A DNA stretch of 64,000 nucleotides from NCBI GenBank assembly GCA_012839295.1, contig DUNO01000048.1:347432-411431 (forward strand). The letters run 5' to 3'. The DNA comes from Clostridiales bacterium (lineage in GTDB: Bacteria; Bacillota; Clostridia; Lachnospirales; Lachnospiraceae). The position numbers were made by a program, and so were the translations under genes. Of this stretch, positions 35,748 to 45,415 are shown in pieces (the stretch's first letter is position 1; every line of letters begins with the position of its first letter). The notes under the pieces are model-generated. The model did no database searches, was not told the DNA's origin, and saw only the letters and a list, made by a program, of their open reading frames with translations.

Positions 35748-35777
35748 AGGCAGAGAATCACGTAAAATTCTCTGCCT
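35748..35777 (-). terminator. Terminator of the carbohydrate operon
   Basis: AGGCAGAGAAT (35748-35758) pairs with ATTCTCTGCCT (35767-35777), an 11-bp stem with an 8-nt loop, 98 nt past the dehydrogenase stop. A short TTTCT run follows on the minus strand. The stem sequence is shared with the end hairpins of Rpn copies B and C. Confidence 0.6.
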
Positions 35778-35875
35778 GACTATTTCTGTCTGTAGGTATA
35801 GCAAAACTCCAGGTGCATAACAATAAAAGATTCTACCTATATGGCATGCCATGTCTTTCCAGCAGAAAGTCCCCC

Positions 35876-36829
35876 CTAGGCCAGCCGGTTCCTTGGCTCC
35901 TCCCCATTAAATACGGATATCAAGGCCTGTGCCGTAGCGATGCCCGTGGCTGCATAGTTCTCATAGGTCTCTGCGGCGGTGTAGGGGGTGACAATACACT
36001 CCGGGAATTCCAGCAATGGATTTTCGCCGGAAGCCGGGTCACGGTCAAGCACATCGGTTCCATACCCCGCTATCTTTCCTGATTTTAATCCCCGGTATAA
36101 TGCTCTTTCATCGACGATGCTGCTCCTCGCCGTGTTGACGATATACACTCCCGGCTTCATGCCTGCAATGGTCTCATCATTAATAAAGCCCCTGGTTTCA
36201 TCCGTTGCCGGTATATGGATGGAAATGATGTCGCTCTCCTCCAAGAGCCTGCCCACGCACATCAGCTCCACCCCTAAATGCCCCGCACTCTGCTGATCAG
36301 GGAATTTGTCATAGGCTATCATCCTTGCCCCGAATGGCTTTAATTTTCCGGCTAGATTACGGGCAATCGCCCCAAAGCCAAGGAGGCCTACCGTCTGGCT
36401 CTTCAGCTCATGGGTCATGGGTCTTGCCCATTCCCCTCTTCGGGTACCCTCATTTAGGGCAGGTATCCTCCTGGTCAGGGAAAGCATCAGCCCCAGCGCT
36501 AATTCCGCTACAGCCGAGGTATTAATGCCGGGGCAATTTGAAACGATAACTCCATGCTCCTTCGCGCCTTCCAGGTCTATATTATCCACCCCGACGCCAA
36601 AACGGGCAATCGCCTGTAGGTTAGGGGCGAGCTTAAAAAGCTCTTCATCCCAGCTGTCTATCCCTACTACAGCCCCATGGATATCCCTTACCAGCCTCTT
36701 TAGCTCTTCCCTGGGATATGCATAGCCATATGGATTCTCGATAATCTCACAGCCATAATCCAACAGGAGCTGCTTTCCTTCCCTGCAGTACTTTGAATAA
36801 TTTGTTGCCGTCACTAATACTTTTTTCAT
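35876..36829 (-). CDS. D-isomer-specific 2-hydroxyacid dehydrogenase family protein, altered active site
   Basis: 317 residues with the phosphoglycerate-dehydrogenase fold: substrate loop ARFGVGVDNID (75-85), NAD loop GLLGFGAIA (148-156) and Arg235 in NTARS. The usual catalytic Glu is Asp264 (DRDP), and the catalytic His of TPH is Tyr283 (TPYTAAET), one base from a His codon. Activity may be lost or changed. It is the last gene of the locus, 39 nt after the DapA-family gene, so it probably handles a keto acid made by that aldolase. Confidence 0.85.
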   Translation of the reverse strand: MKKVLVTATNYSKYCREGKQLLLDYGCEIIENPYGYAYPREELKRLVRDIHGAVVGIDSWDEELFKLAPNLQAIARFGVGVDNIDLEGAKEHGVIVSNCPGINTSAVAELALGLMLSLTRRIPALNEGTRRGEWARPMTHELKSQTVGLLGFGAIARNLAGKLKPFGARMIAYDKFPDQQSAGHLGVELMCVGRLLEESDIISIHIPATDETRGFINDETIAGMKPGVYIVNTARSSIVDERALYRGLKSGKIAGYGTDVLDRDPASGENPLLEFPECIVTPYTAAETYENYAATGIATAQALISVFNGEEPRNRLA

Positions 36830-36868
36830 CCTTCCACCCAGCCTTTCAAATTGGTCACTCCACTGATC

Positions 36869-37795
36869 CTATCCTTCTAACACAGCCTTGCCCACAAACT
36901 CGACCAGGCGGGTCAATTGATCCATTTCCAGCTCACAGGTAGCATTGAAAAGGCTGGAATCCTTTGACCTGGTATGTATCGTCTTAAAGTTCCCTATTTG
37001 TCTCTGGTAAAACTTAGCGTTCACAGGATATACCTGGCGCTCGATCAGGGATGCCACTGTCAAAAGATCCGCCACCTGCCTCGCCTTCTCCGGCTCCTTC
37101 CGGAAATTCTCCGTGAGCCATACATATAATCCGGGATGGAAATTAGCCATAACACCGCTAAAGCCGGAAGCGCCCTCCTGCAAGGATTCCAAAAGGGTTG
37201 AAGTATTCGCATTGTATAGCCGGATATTGCTCCCCCGGGTCGCCTCCAGCTTCTTCTTTATCTGTCCCAAATCACAACTGGTGTCCTTGGTAAAATAAAA
37301 TCTGCCAGTATTGCCGCACCACCTTAATTGTTCTGGTGTCATCACTCTTTTATATGGGTAGGGGCATTCGTAAAATCCAAGGGGTAAATCAGCGGGAAGC
37401 TTTTCCAGCAGCAGTTCTAAATTCCTAATCCATACCCCGTCATCCTCTTCCTCCCTCGCAAGGCGGTTCGTAAGCAGGATCACGGCATCCGGCCCTGCTT
37501 GTGCAACCGCATTTAATTCCTCCGCCTGCTCCTCCAGGGAATCGGAGATATGCCCTGAGGCTACTACAGCCACTCTTCCTGCGACTTTCTCCACCACGAA
37601 TTTTGTTATGTTTACCCTTTCCTCCAGGGTCAGGAAGAACATTTCACTGGACTGGCACACTGCAAAAAGCCCTGCTACTCCGGCATCAATATACCACTCA
37701 ACCAGTTTTTCCAGGTTCTCATAATCCACCTGGTTTTCTGCTGTAAATGGGGTTAACATTACCGGGTATACCCCGGTTAAAAATTTATTTCCCAT
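36869..37795 (-). CDS. DapA-family aldolase/dehydratase
   Basis: 308 residues of the dihydrodipicolinate synthase/N-acetylneuraminate lyase family. The catalytic Tyr142 lies in GFYECPYPY and the Schiff-base Lys170 in YFTKDTS. Near residues 45-52 AVCQSSEM replaces the typical GTTGE loop, so the substrate is probably a keto sugar acid rather than pyruvate plus aspartate semialdehyde. I set the start at ATG 37795; a longer frame from 37906 would translate through the leader element. Confidence 0.85.
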   Translation of the reverse strand: MGNKFLTGVYPVMLTPFTAENQVDYENLEKLVEWYIDAGVAGLFAVCQSSEMFFLTLEERVNITKFVVEKVAGRVAVVASGHISDSLEEQAEELNAVAQAGPDAVILLTNRLAREEEDDGVWIRNLELLLEKLPADLPLGFYECPYPYKRVMTPEQLRWCGNTGRFYFTKDTSCDLGQIKKKLEATRGSNIRLYNANTSTLLESLQEGASGFSGVMANFHPGLYVWLTENFRKEPEKARQVADLLTVASLIERQVYPVNAKFYQRQIGNFKTIHTRSKDSSLFNATCELEMDQLTRLVEFVGKAVLEG

Positions 37796-37802
37796 AATTA
37801 TA

Positions 37803-37901
37803 CCTGTGCCTTTCATTTTTTGATGACCTATTCCAGAAGCGAATACATTCGCTTTGTGAATAGGCCTTAATAAATAGTTTGAAAGTGACTTTCTTTCAAA
37901 C
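37803..37901 (-). promoter_or_regulatory. Repeated two-hairpin leader element, copy 2
   Basis: On the minus strand hairpin 1 is GTTTGAAAG with CTTTCAAAC (37877-37901, 7-nt loop). Hairpin 2 is CCTATTC with GAATAGG, extended here by an inner AAGCGAAT/ATTCGCTT stem. The conserved tail CATCAAAAAATGAAAGGCAC ends next to the DapA-family start. Hairpin 1 keeps the geometry of copy 1 while two base pairs differ on both arms. A short TTG frame (37899-37867) starts MKESHFQ. Confidence 0.65.
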
Positions 37902-37927
37902 TTCATCGTCCAATCGGTATCATTAAT

Positions 37928-40900
37928 TTACTCTTCCACCCAGTACCGTGGGGCAGTCAAAATCCCCATTTCCTTTAGCTGGTATTCATAGCTCCACTTC
38001 TCGTCCGTCGTCCTCCAGAGATTAGGGCCGTACCAGGACTCAGAAGCATCCGCGTTATGCAGCGCCCCAAATGCATTGATCCGGTTGCCGAATATCTTAA
38101 GCCTTAACAAATGGCTGCCTTCCTGCACATATCCGCAATCCAGACGGTAGGGCGCCAGCGCAATATTTCCTTTCTTCTCCCCATCGACCTCACATTGGAT
38201 CAGGGCTCCCCGGTAATGGGACGCCTCAATGTGCAGCCTTCCGGCTTTACAGGTAACCGGAACCTCATATATGAGGTTTCCCCCATAGAAGGGCAAGCCC
38301 TGCCTGGTAAAATCCCCATAGTAAATCCGGGCCGGGGGCTGGATGACCTCTTTCCTCCTGCCAAATACCTGCACCCCGAAATTCCCCAACAAATAACACC
38401 ATTCTATATTTACCTTCGGCCCAAAGGGAATCGATAGCTCCAGGAGGTTCTCCCCCGCTTTCAGCCTTGGCAGGAACACCTTATGGATACTTTCATCCAC
38501 GTACCATCCCCTGATCCCAGAGGCCACCTGTTCACCGTTCCAGCATATTTTTGCCGAACCCGCCTTTTCCATGGCTAGCATGCAACCGTCCAGCGCTATG
38601 TGGGAAAATATCTTAAAACGCAGGCCTAATTCATGGCTGTTTTTCGTCTTGTCCTGGTTGGTCCATGGCTGTGCCAGGGCTTCCATGCGAAGAGGGTAGT
38701 TGAGCTTCCTGCGGAAGAGATTATCGATGCGCAGTATCTCTTCTTCCTCCTGCCAGGCTCCCCGGTCAAAGGAATACTCTGCCAGATCTAACAGATAGAC
38801 ATTTTCCTCCTCCAGGTAATAATGCTCCGGCTCCGGCAGGCATGCCCTTTGCTTCGGGGTATGGTACAGGGATTCGATGCCCTCCGGCGATGCTTCTTTC
38901 TTAGTCAGCTTCAGCAACAGGCTGTCATGTAAGGAGCAATAATATGTAATTAATGTATCCCCTCCATCAAATTCCGGCAAAATTTTATAGATCTCCCCTG
39001 TCATGGTATTATAAACTACAGGCTGGTATTCCCCTTTTATCCTGATCTCCAGCTTTTCCGTATAGGTAATATGCTCATTTCCCGGCTTATTTACATGGCA
39101 TAAAAAGAGCCACCGGTCTTCCCCGTCCTGCCTAAGCTGGTAGATCATGTTGGAGGTCCTGTTTCCCGTTTCCCTATGCTTCATTTTCGTGGGGTCGTAT
39201 CCATCCGCAGAGGTGACGGACAGGTCAATATCACGGTAGGGCTCTAAGGCATTTAATAAGTCACCGAAATGATAGTAAATCCGGGTACAGGACTTTGCAA
39301 ACTCCTCCGGCTTCCGGCTCCTTCTTGCATCCAGGTATTTCGGCAGGTTTCCCATAAAAATTACCTTGCCGCCCCGGCCTTCAAATTCCTTTAATTTATC
39401 CAGGGTACTGCTTCTCAGGGTGTAGCACTCCGGCACCACAATCACTTTATATTTCATCTCTCCCATAGGGAAGAGGAAATCCGTGCAGGCCTGCCCTTCT
39501 TCACTTAGAACCGCCTCCGATATAAAGTCAAAATCAATTAGGCCGTAAAGCATCCACTGGATCAGGTTCTCAAAATTATTCTCCAGCACCTGCCGGATCA
39601 CGGATGTCTGCTCCTGGTTCCCCCAATGCAGCCAGTAGGATTCAATCGGGTGCAGGACGCCTACGGAAACAATGGGAACTCCCCTGGTCAACGCCGTGTT
39701 CAGCCTGGCAAAATGATCCTCGATATAGCTGTATTCCTTATACCAGGGTGACTGGTAGCCGATGCTGGCCGGATAATCCCGTTTCCCTTCTCCCTCCATG
39801 GATACCCAGGTCAGATGGGGTACACGCACGGTTACGCCAAGGGCCGCCTGCCAATCCCCAGCCAGCTTATGGTTCCTGAAATCGAAATCCCAGCCCGTTA
39901 CCCCGTATAATTCACTTAGCACTCCCTCCCTGCCCATCTGGCGGGCGATGCTCTGAGCCTGCTTTACCGTGGACAGCTCCCTCCTGTCGCACAGCATATC
40001 CACCCCGGGAATATCAAAATTCTTCATGGGGCGCATAACCTCCCCTATTGCCATGGTCTGGGAATGCAGGGTCCATTCATTCATCATATGACCCGTCAAT
40101 GCGATCCCGCGCTCCCTGCACCAGGTTCCCACATTATCACCGAAGGCCTCCGAAAACCGTTCGCAAACATGCCTGTGGTAAAAATACCGGATCTGGGATA
40201 CCTCCTGATCCTTGCACTCCCACACTAATTCCGGAAGCTGTTCTAGGATGGAGCAGCCATATTTCCCCCGGAAGGTTTCTTCAAAGTCATCTGTGAAGGG
40301 CATAATCACCGGTTCCCTTTGGAAGGGGCTCCTTAAGCATTCCTTATGGCTTGTCTGGGGCTCATCCGTAAAGATCGCCGGGATATTCGTGCCAAAATCC
40401 TCTTTTAGGTGCTCGTAGTACTGTTCATGGGTAACCTGGATAAAGCGGTCAATCGCCTTTTTATCCAGGGTATTCACATAGGCCTGGTTATTAAACCATG
40501 GCGTATCTCCGGATATCTCAAGATAGGCTTCCCACATAGCATGCTCTCCGGTGCCGGGACTGTCTGCGAGTTCCTGCCCGCTGAAATCGTCACCATTCCC
40601 TGTTTTCCCGCCTTCGGTATCGGAACCATCCCTCTTCCCCATTCCTTCGGTATCGGAAGCATTCCTCTTTCCTGCTCCTTCCTCTCCGGAAGGCTTCATC
40701 CTCTCATAACAAACCATAAAACCCTTTTCATCAAAATGGATCCGGTACCTTCCCAGGAGAACCCGGCTGCTGCTCCTGACCGCTTTTGCGGCGGACATGA
40801 AGCCTTCCTCCTCCGGCTCCTGAAAGCCCGCCGGTGCAAATACCAGAAAGCGGGACCGGAACCTTTCTTCCTTCGTAACCAGTCCACCCGCACTCCCGGA

Positions 40901-41197
40901 GGGCCAGCGGTCCTCATCATAGAGCCAGCAAAGCATTTCCTTCTTTTTCATTTCCTCATTACAAAGCCTTACCAGCTCAAAGAATTCCTCCCCCAGGTAT
41001 TCCGTGTCAAGGCCTACCCTACAGTGGATATGGGCGCCGCCCATCCCCATCTCCTTTAGCTGCCCGATTTCACGCAACAGCAGCTCCTTATCCAGCTTAT
41101 TATTCCAGGCCCAGAAAGGGGTAGCCCTGTATTCCTTGGTCGGCTCCCTAAATAGCTCCGGCTTTAATCCATCATCTGCTTTCTTCTTATATAGCAT
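37928..41197 (-). CDS. Large glycosyl hydrolase, alpha-L-rhamnosidase-like (PF17132/GH106-like)
   Basis: 1089 residues, no signal peptide. The N terminus (ATPFWAWNNKLDKELLLREIGQLKEMGMGGAHIHCRVGLDTEYLG) and the YDEDRWPSGSAGG block are typical for the large glycosyl hydrolases annotated as GH106-related. A Ser/Gly/Lys-rich variable insert with repeated GMGKRD/ASDTEG units lies near residues 172-215. The C-terminal part looks like a beta-sandwich carbohydrate-binding module (KICWNGEQVASGIRGWYVDE). Directly downstream of the YesN-type gene, likely target of that system. The precise sugar is not clear. Confidence 0.8.
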   Translation of the reverse strand: MLYKKKADDGLKPELFREPTKEYRATPFWAWNNKLDKELLLREIGQLKEMGMGGAHIHCRVGLDTEYLGEEFFELVRLCNEEMKKKEMLCWLYDEDRWPSGSAGGLVTKEERFRSRFLVFAPAGFQEPEEEGFMSAAKAVRSSSRVLLGRYRIHFDEKGFMVCYERMKPSGEEGAGKRNASDTEGMGKRDGSDTEGGKTGNGDDFSGQELADSPGTGEHAMWEAYLEISGDTPWFNNQAYVNTLDKKAIDRFIQVTHEQYYEHLKEDFGTNIPAIFTDEPQTSHKECLRSPFQREPVIMPFTDDFEETFRGKYGCSILEQLPELVWECKDQEVSQIRYFYHRHVCERFSEAFGDNVGTWCRERGIALTGHMMNEWTLHSQTMAIGEVMRPMKNFDIPGVDMLCDRRELSTVKQAQSIARQMGREGVLSELYGVTGWDFDFRNHKLAGDWQAALGVTVRVPHLTWVSMEGEGKRDYPASIGYQSPWYKEYSYIEDHFARLNTALTRGVPIVSVGVLHPIESYWLHWGNQEQTSVIRQVLENNFENLIQWMLYGLIDFDFISEAVLSEEGQACTDFLFPMGEMKYKVIVVPECYTLRSSTLDKLKEFEGRGGKVIFMGNLPKYLDARRSRKPEEFAKSCTRIYYHFGDLLNALEPYRDIDLSVTSADGYDPTKMKHRETGNRTSNMIYQLRQDGEDRWLFLCHVNKPGNEHITYTEKLEIRIKGEYQPVVYNTMTGEIYKILPEFDGGDTLITYYCSLHDSLLLKLTKKEASPEGIESLYHTPKQRACLPEPEHYYLEEENVYLLDLAEYSFDRGAWQEEEEILRIDNLFRRKLNYPLRMEALAQPWTNQDKTKNSHELGLRFKIFSHIALDGCMLAMEKAGSAKICWNGEQVASGIRGWYVDESIHKVFLPRLKAGENLLELSIPFGPKVNIEWCYLLGNFGVQVFGRRKEVIQPPARIYYGDFTRQGLPFYGGNLIYEVPVTCKAGRLHIEASHYRGALIQCEVDGEKKGNIALAPYRLDCGYVQEGSHLLRLKIFGNRINAFGALHNADASESWYGPNLWRTTDEKWSYEYQLKEMGILTAPRYWVEE

Positions 41198-41227
41198 GTT
41201 TCCCTCCGTTTTCCTTCACCGCTTAAG

Positions 41228-42760
41228 TCATCCCTTATTCCTGTATTCCATCGGACTATAATTGGTCAATTTTTTGAAAATTTTAAAGAAATATTTTGGA
41301 TTGGAATAACCGATCTCATCCGATATGGTTTCTACGCTTAGGTTCGTTTCCCGCAGAAGCCTCCTCGCTCTCTCAATGCGTATTTCGCTGATATATTCGT
41401 TAAAGCTCTTATTCAACTTACTTTTTAATAATTTACTGCAATATTCCGGGGTCACAAACAGCTCCTCCGAGAGTCTTTGCAGCGTAAGCTTATTATGGTA
41501 ATTATTTTTTATATGGTTCTCAATCTGCTCCAGCAAATTCTCCTGGTTATTTTCCTGCATCTCAATGGAGCTTAAAATCAATGTGATATACCCGGATATC
41601 TCCTTTTGCATCTTCTCTATGGAGCTACAGAACAAATACCTGCGGTAAAATACGCCCATAATATCATCCGTTCCCACACCCTTTTGCACCGCATAATGAT
41701 TTACGGCTTCAACTAAGCCTTCACATGCATCTCCGATTTCCCCCAAGGTATGCTTTTCAATGTCGATTCCGCCAAAAAAGTCCTTTAAGACCTCTGCCGC
41801 TGTTTCCTTATGATATTTCATTTTTATAAAGCTATGCTTTAGGTACTCTTCGTCATAGATCACAGCTTCATTTTTACACGGATCCCCAGCATGGAGAATC
41901 CTCGCCTTATCACTAAGATATATCCTCCTCAGCAATTTATCATTGCTTACGTAACAGCGATTGAGCTTCTGGAGCCCCTGGAACACCTCACTGATGCATA
42001 GGTAAGCCGGAACAGCGGCTATGGCTCTTTGTACATGCATGGAAATATGCTCTGCCTTTACCGCCATTTTATTTACCAGCGCCTCATCCTTTACGGACAT
42101 GAGCAGGAGGCATTGGTGCTTATTGACCGGGTTATCCAAAACCACAGAATGGATCTGGTGCAGATACTCCGAGCAAAGCTGCTCCGTGATGGAGGCACAG
42201 CGCTGCGCCATGGTATTAATGGAGATCAGCAGATAATAATCCGTCCCCGAAAAGCCCTTCGCTGCAAGCTTATCCTCCATCAGCCCATTCCAGGGCTCCA
42301 ACAAAACCTCGAACAATAGATCCCATTCCTTCTTCTGCTCATAGGTAGCGACCTTTTCCTTTAGCTGGAGCAGATTCTTCTGCTGCTCAATCTGTCCGAC
42401 GGCCGTCTTTAATTGTTTTTCAATCTCTTCCGTGGAGAATGGCTTTAGGACGTACCCGACGGCCCTTTTTTCAATCGCCTTATTCACATAGCTAAAGGCT
42501 TTGTGGGCGCTGATTACGATAATGGGCTTCTCTGGATAGCTCTCACTAATCCGGTCTAAGAATTCCATGCCATCCATTTTCCTCATCTTCATGTCTGTAA
42601 TAACAATATCCGGATCCACCTCTTCAATTAGCCTCAAGCCCTCCGCCCCGTCAGCCGCTTCTCCCACGCAGCCGATATCAATGGAGGTAATGTCCTTGAT
42701 TTTACTGATTAAGCCTTTTCTGATAATTGCTTCGTCATCCACAATAATATACCGATACAT
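41228..42760 (-). CDS. YesN-type response regulator (receiver + AraC HTH)
   Basis: 510 residues. Receiver domain 1-120 with Asp56 (DIVITDMKMRKMDG), a long middle region, and a C-terminal AraC-type double helix-turn-helix (about 410-505; LTLQRLSEELFVTPEYCSKLLKSKLNKSFNEYI and VETISDEIGYSNPKYFFKIFKK). It is cotranscribed with the YesM-type kinase 35 nt upstream and faces the solute-binding protein and hydrolase genes it probably activates. Confidence 0.93.
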   Translation of the reverse strand: MYRYIIVDDEAIIRKGLISKIKDITSIDIGCVGEAADGAEGLRLIEEVDPDIVITDMKMRKMDGMEFLDRISESYPEKPIIVISAHKAFSYVNKAIEKRAVGYVLKPFSTEEIEKQLKTAVGQIEQQKNLLQLKEKVATYEQKKEWDLLFEVLLEPWNGLMEDKLAAKGFSGTDYYLLISINTMAQRCASITEQLCSEYLHQIHSVVLDNPVNKHQCLLLMSVKDEALVNKMAVKAEHISMHVQRAIAAVPAYLCISEVFQGLQKLNRCYVSNDKLLRRIYLSDKARILHAGDPCKNEAVIYDEEYLKHSFIKMKYHKETAAEVLKDFFGGIDIEKHTLGEIGDACEGLVEAVNHYAVQKGVGTDDIMGVFYRRYLFCSSIEKMQKEISGYITLILSSIEMQENNQENLLEQIENHIKNNYHNKLTLQRLSEELFVTPEYCSKLLKSKLNKSFNEYISEIRIERARRLLRETNLSVETISDEIGYSNPKYFFKIFKKLTNYSPMEYRNKG

Positions 42761-42795
42761 AAAGTCCGCCTCACCCCTTTTAGACCTTTACTGTT

Positions 42796-44565
42796 TTAAT
42801 GATATGGAAGATAGACAACAACCCTTAGCCCCTTCTTTGGCAGGTTCTCAAGATACAGCCCTGCTGCTTGCGAATAGAGCAGCTGGAGCCTTTTATGGAT
42901 ATTGGACAGGCCGATGCTGGAATAGCGGGAATCCTCCAAGGTCGAGCCGGTCTGCCACATCAGATCCCTTACCCTTACCAACTCCTCTTCCTCCATCCCG
43001 GTTCCGTTATCCTGGATCCACAGGATTAACCGGTCTCCTTCCCGGAATGCCCTTAGCTGTATAATCCATGGGACATCCCTTCCTGCCATCCCATGCTCAA
43101 TCGCATTTTCTATAATCGGCTGCAGCATGAATTTTAATACTGTTGCCTCTTCTAAGCCCTCATCAATCTCTAATTCCAGGGCAATCTTATTTTCAAACCG
43201 TATTTCCTGTATTTGTATGTACTGCTTGATATGCCCGATTTCTACGGACAGCTTCTCTTCGTCCTCTTCATACTCGATGCTGTAACGCAGCATATCCCCA
43301 AGGGATTTTGACATAATAGCAATTTTCCGGTTTTTTTCAATCTCGGCAAGACAATTAATATTTTCCAGGGTATTAAAGATAAAATGGGCATTAATCTGGC
43401 TCATCAGGTTTTTTAGCCTCGACTTTAAAAACTCGATCTGTCCTACATATTTCTCCTGGATGAGCTCATTAATTTCCCCTATCATGGTTTCATAGCCCCG
43501 GTACAAAATCCCAATCTCGTCCTCCCTCTCCTTTTGTGTGTTTTCGAAGGTTATGTTGGTGCCCTTGGTATGGTTCATGATCTGTGCCAGCTTTTCCAGC
43601 GGCTTTATAAAAATCCTCTCGGAGACCACCAGGAGTATCAATACGAATACCAGGATCACTGCGATCATGCGGATCAAATACCGGGTATTCTTTTGGTAAA
43701 GCTCATCCAATGGTCCAAAGGAAATCTTCGATACAATCTTCCAATGGTTCGCATCCAGGCTTCCATAGATATACGCATCCTCATTCTTCCCACGGATAAT
43801 TACCCCGCTGTCCTTCTCCAGGATCTGGTTCTTCTCCGTTTGGGTAAGGTTCTGCTCCGTTCCTCCATAAATAGCTGTCCCGCCCTGGTCCAGAATGAAT
43901 CCCTTTCCCCAGGACGGCTTATTCTCAAATATTTTATTGTTGCAGACTACGGCAAGGACGCTTCCATTTTTTCCTTTGACGTCCGTGAAATATCTGGCGA
44001 ATATGACTTTCTCCTGATTCTTATGGGGAGGCTGGTACATGACCACGACCTGAAGCTCCTCCTGATTCACCAGCCTGTTATACCACTCTGAATCCTTATA
44101 ATGTTCCTCCAGCCAAAACTCCCTGTTCTTAACAAAGGAATAGGTATACTGGCTTTCATTAAACAGATAAATGCCTTCCGCATACTCATTATTTGCAATC
44201 AGGTTGCTGCAGACATACTCAAATTTCCGGTAGCTCGACAGCCTTTCATAAGGAGTAGGGTTCTTTCCCTTCCCCTCCTGCTCACAGATCGACAGGATGC
44301 AGCTTTCATTATCATATTTGCTGAAAATTAAGGAGGTCAGAAGGTTATTCTGGCTTTCCAAATTGGTATTGATTCTGGTAGTGATTGATTTCATCTCATT
44401 ATTGCTTACCTGGGCAAGCTGTGACTGGTAAAACCTTGAATTACTGTTTAAAGTAAAGACAAAGATAATTAGCACAGGCAATATGGAAACCAACAACAGA
44501 CAGGCCAGGAACTTAAATTTTATGCTTTTATAAAATTTCATAGGAAGCTTTACCTCATATCTCAT
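42796..44565 (-). CDS. YesM-type sensor histidine kinase
   Basis: 589 residues: a membrane helix at about 18-40, a large extracellular Cache-like sensor (45-290), a second helix (296-316), a HAMP region, a His_kinase domain with His394 (AHFIFNTLENI) and a HATPase with QPIIENAIEHG and DNGTGM. Such kinases sense sugars or their binding proteins outside the cell. The start may be 24 bases later (second Met). It begins 16 nt after the second permease gene. Confidence 0.93.
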   Translation of the reverse strand: MRYEVKLPMKFYKSIKFKFLACLLLVSILPVLIIFVFTLNSNSRFYQSQLAQVSNNEMKSITTRINTNLESQNNLLTSLIFSKYDNESCILSICEQEGKGKNPTPYERLSSYRKFEYVCSNLIANNEYAEGIYLFNESQYTYSFVKNREFWLEEHYKDSEWYNRLVNQEELQVVVMYQPPHKNQEKVIFARYFTDVKGKNGSVLAVVCNNKIFENKPSWGKGFILDQGGTAIYGGTEQNLTQTEKNQILEKDSGVIIRGKNEDAYIYGSLDANHWKIVSKISFGPLDELYQKNTRYLIRMIAVILVFVLILLVVSERIFIKPLEKLAQIMNHTKGTNITFENTQKEREDEIGILYRGYETMIGEINELIQEKYVGQIEFLKSRLKNLMSQINAHFIFNTLENINCLAEIEKNRKIAIMSKSLGDMLRYSIEYEEDEEKLSVEIGHIKQYIQIQEIRFENKIALELEIDEGLEEATVLKFMLQPIIENAIEHGMAGRDVPWIIQLRAFREGDRLILWIQDNGTGMEEEELVRVRDLMWQTGSTLEDSRYSSIGLSNIHKRLQLLYSQAAGLYLENLPKKGLRVVVYLPYH

Positions 44566-44581
44566 GAATTTTAGCCTGCAT

Positions 44582-45415
44582 TCAGCCCTTCACAGCTCCT
44601 ACCGTTAATCCTCCCACGAAATACCTTTGTAAGAACATGTAAACCATCAGCATAGGGACAGCACTCAGAAAGCAGGCCGCAAACAGCGTGTTCCACTGGG
44701 TTGCATTTTCCATGTCACCGATGAAATTAAGCATGGTGAGGGGCAATGTCTTCTGCTTTGGCGCTGACAGAAACAGCATCCCAAAGAAGAAGTCATTCCA
44801 GATGGGTACTCCCTGGGTAATGACTATGGAAATCAACGCGGGCTTCGTCAGCGGTATCACAATTTTGCGGAAGGTATGTACGACGCCTGCCCCATCAACC
44901 CTGGCGGCCTCCTCCAGTGCCACGGGAACGCTGGATTTAATGAAATTCGTATAAAGAAAGATGGAGAAGGGCAATGCGGCGGTAACATACAGGCATATGG
45001 GTGCCGCAATGGTATTGCCAATCCCCAGCTTGTTTACGATACGGTACATCGGTATAATCGACATCTGGGCGGATACGATCATTCCTGCCAGGAAGAAAAT
45101 TTGAAAAAATGCCCCTAGCTTATGTTTTAGCCTGGCAATCGCATATCCGGCCATGGAGCATGTCACCAGCAGAATGCAGGTACTGATACAAGTAATGATA
45201 ACACTGTTTTTTAAAGAACGGAAATATTTCATTTTAGAAAATGCTTCCTTATAGCTTTCCAAGCTGATATTGTTAAATAGCTTCAAATATGAGCTGGTAT
45301 CCTTTAACTCCCGGAAGGAGCCGGAAAGGGCAATAATAATCGGAGACAGGAATAACAAGAAGAATAGTCCGATACCAACCGTTACCAGTATCTCATTGCG
45401 AACACTTTTTTTCAT
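44582..45415 (-). CDS. Carbohydrate ABC transporter permease (MalG/LacG type)
   Basis: 277 residues, six membrane helices. The cytoplasmic EAA loop reads EEAARVDGAGVVHTFRKIVIPLTKP. Starts on the last base of the first permease gene (ATG overlapping its stop) behind GGAG. Works with the other permease, the binding protein and a shared ATPase not encoded here. Confidence 0.93.
   Translation of the reverse strand: MKKSVRNEILVTVGIGLFFLLFLSPIIIALSGSFRELKDTSSYLKLFNNISLESYKEAFSKMKYFRSLKNSVIITCISTCILLVTCSMAGYAIARLKHKLGAFFQIFFLAGMIVSAQMSIIPMYRIVNKLGIGNTIAAPICLYVTAALPFSIFLYTNFIKSSVPVALEEAARVDGAGVVHTFRKIVIPLTKPALISIVITQGVPIWNDFFFGMLFLSAPKQKTLPLTMLNFIGDMENATQWNTLFAACFLSAVPMLMVYMFLQRYFVGGLTVGAVKG

Noticed and set aside
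37796..37906. N-terminal extension of the DapA-family gene to an ATG at 37906
   Set aside because: The extension would translate the hairpin element shared with 32719-32802; the family's normal N terminus begins at the ATG at 37795.
40409..41059. A 216-codon open frame on the plus strand
   Set aside because: It lies fully inside the 1089-residue hydrolase gene on the other strand, has no ribosome site and no recognisable motifs.
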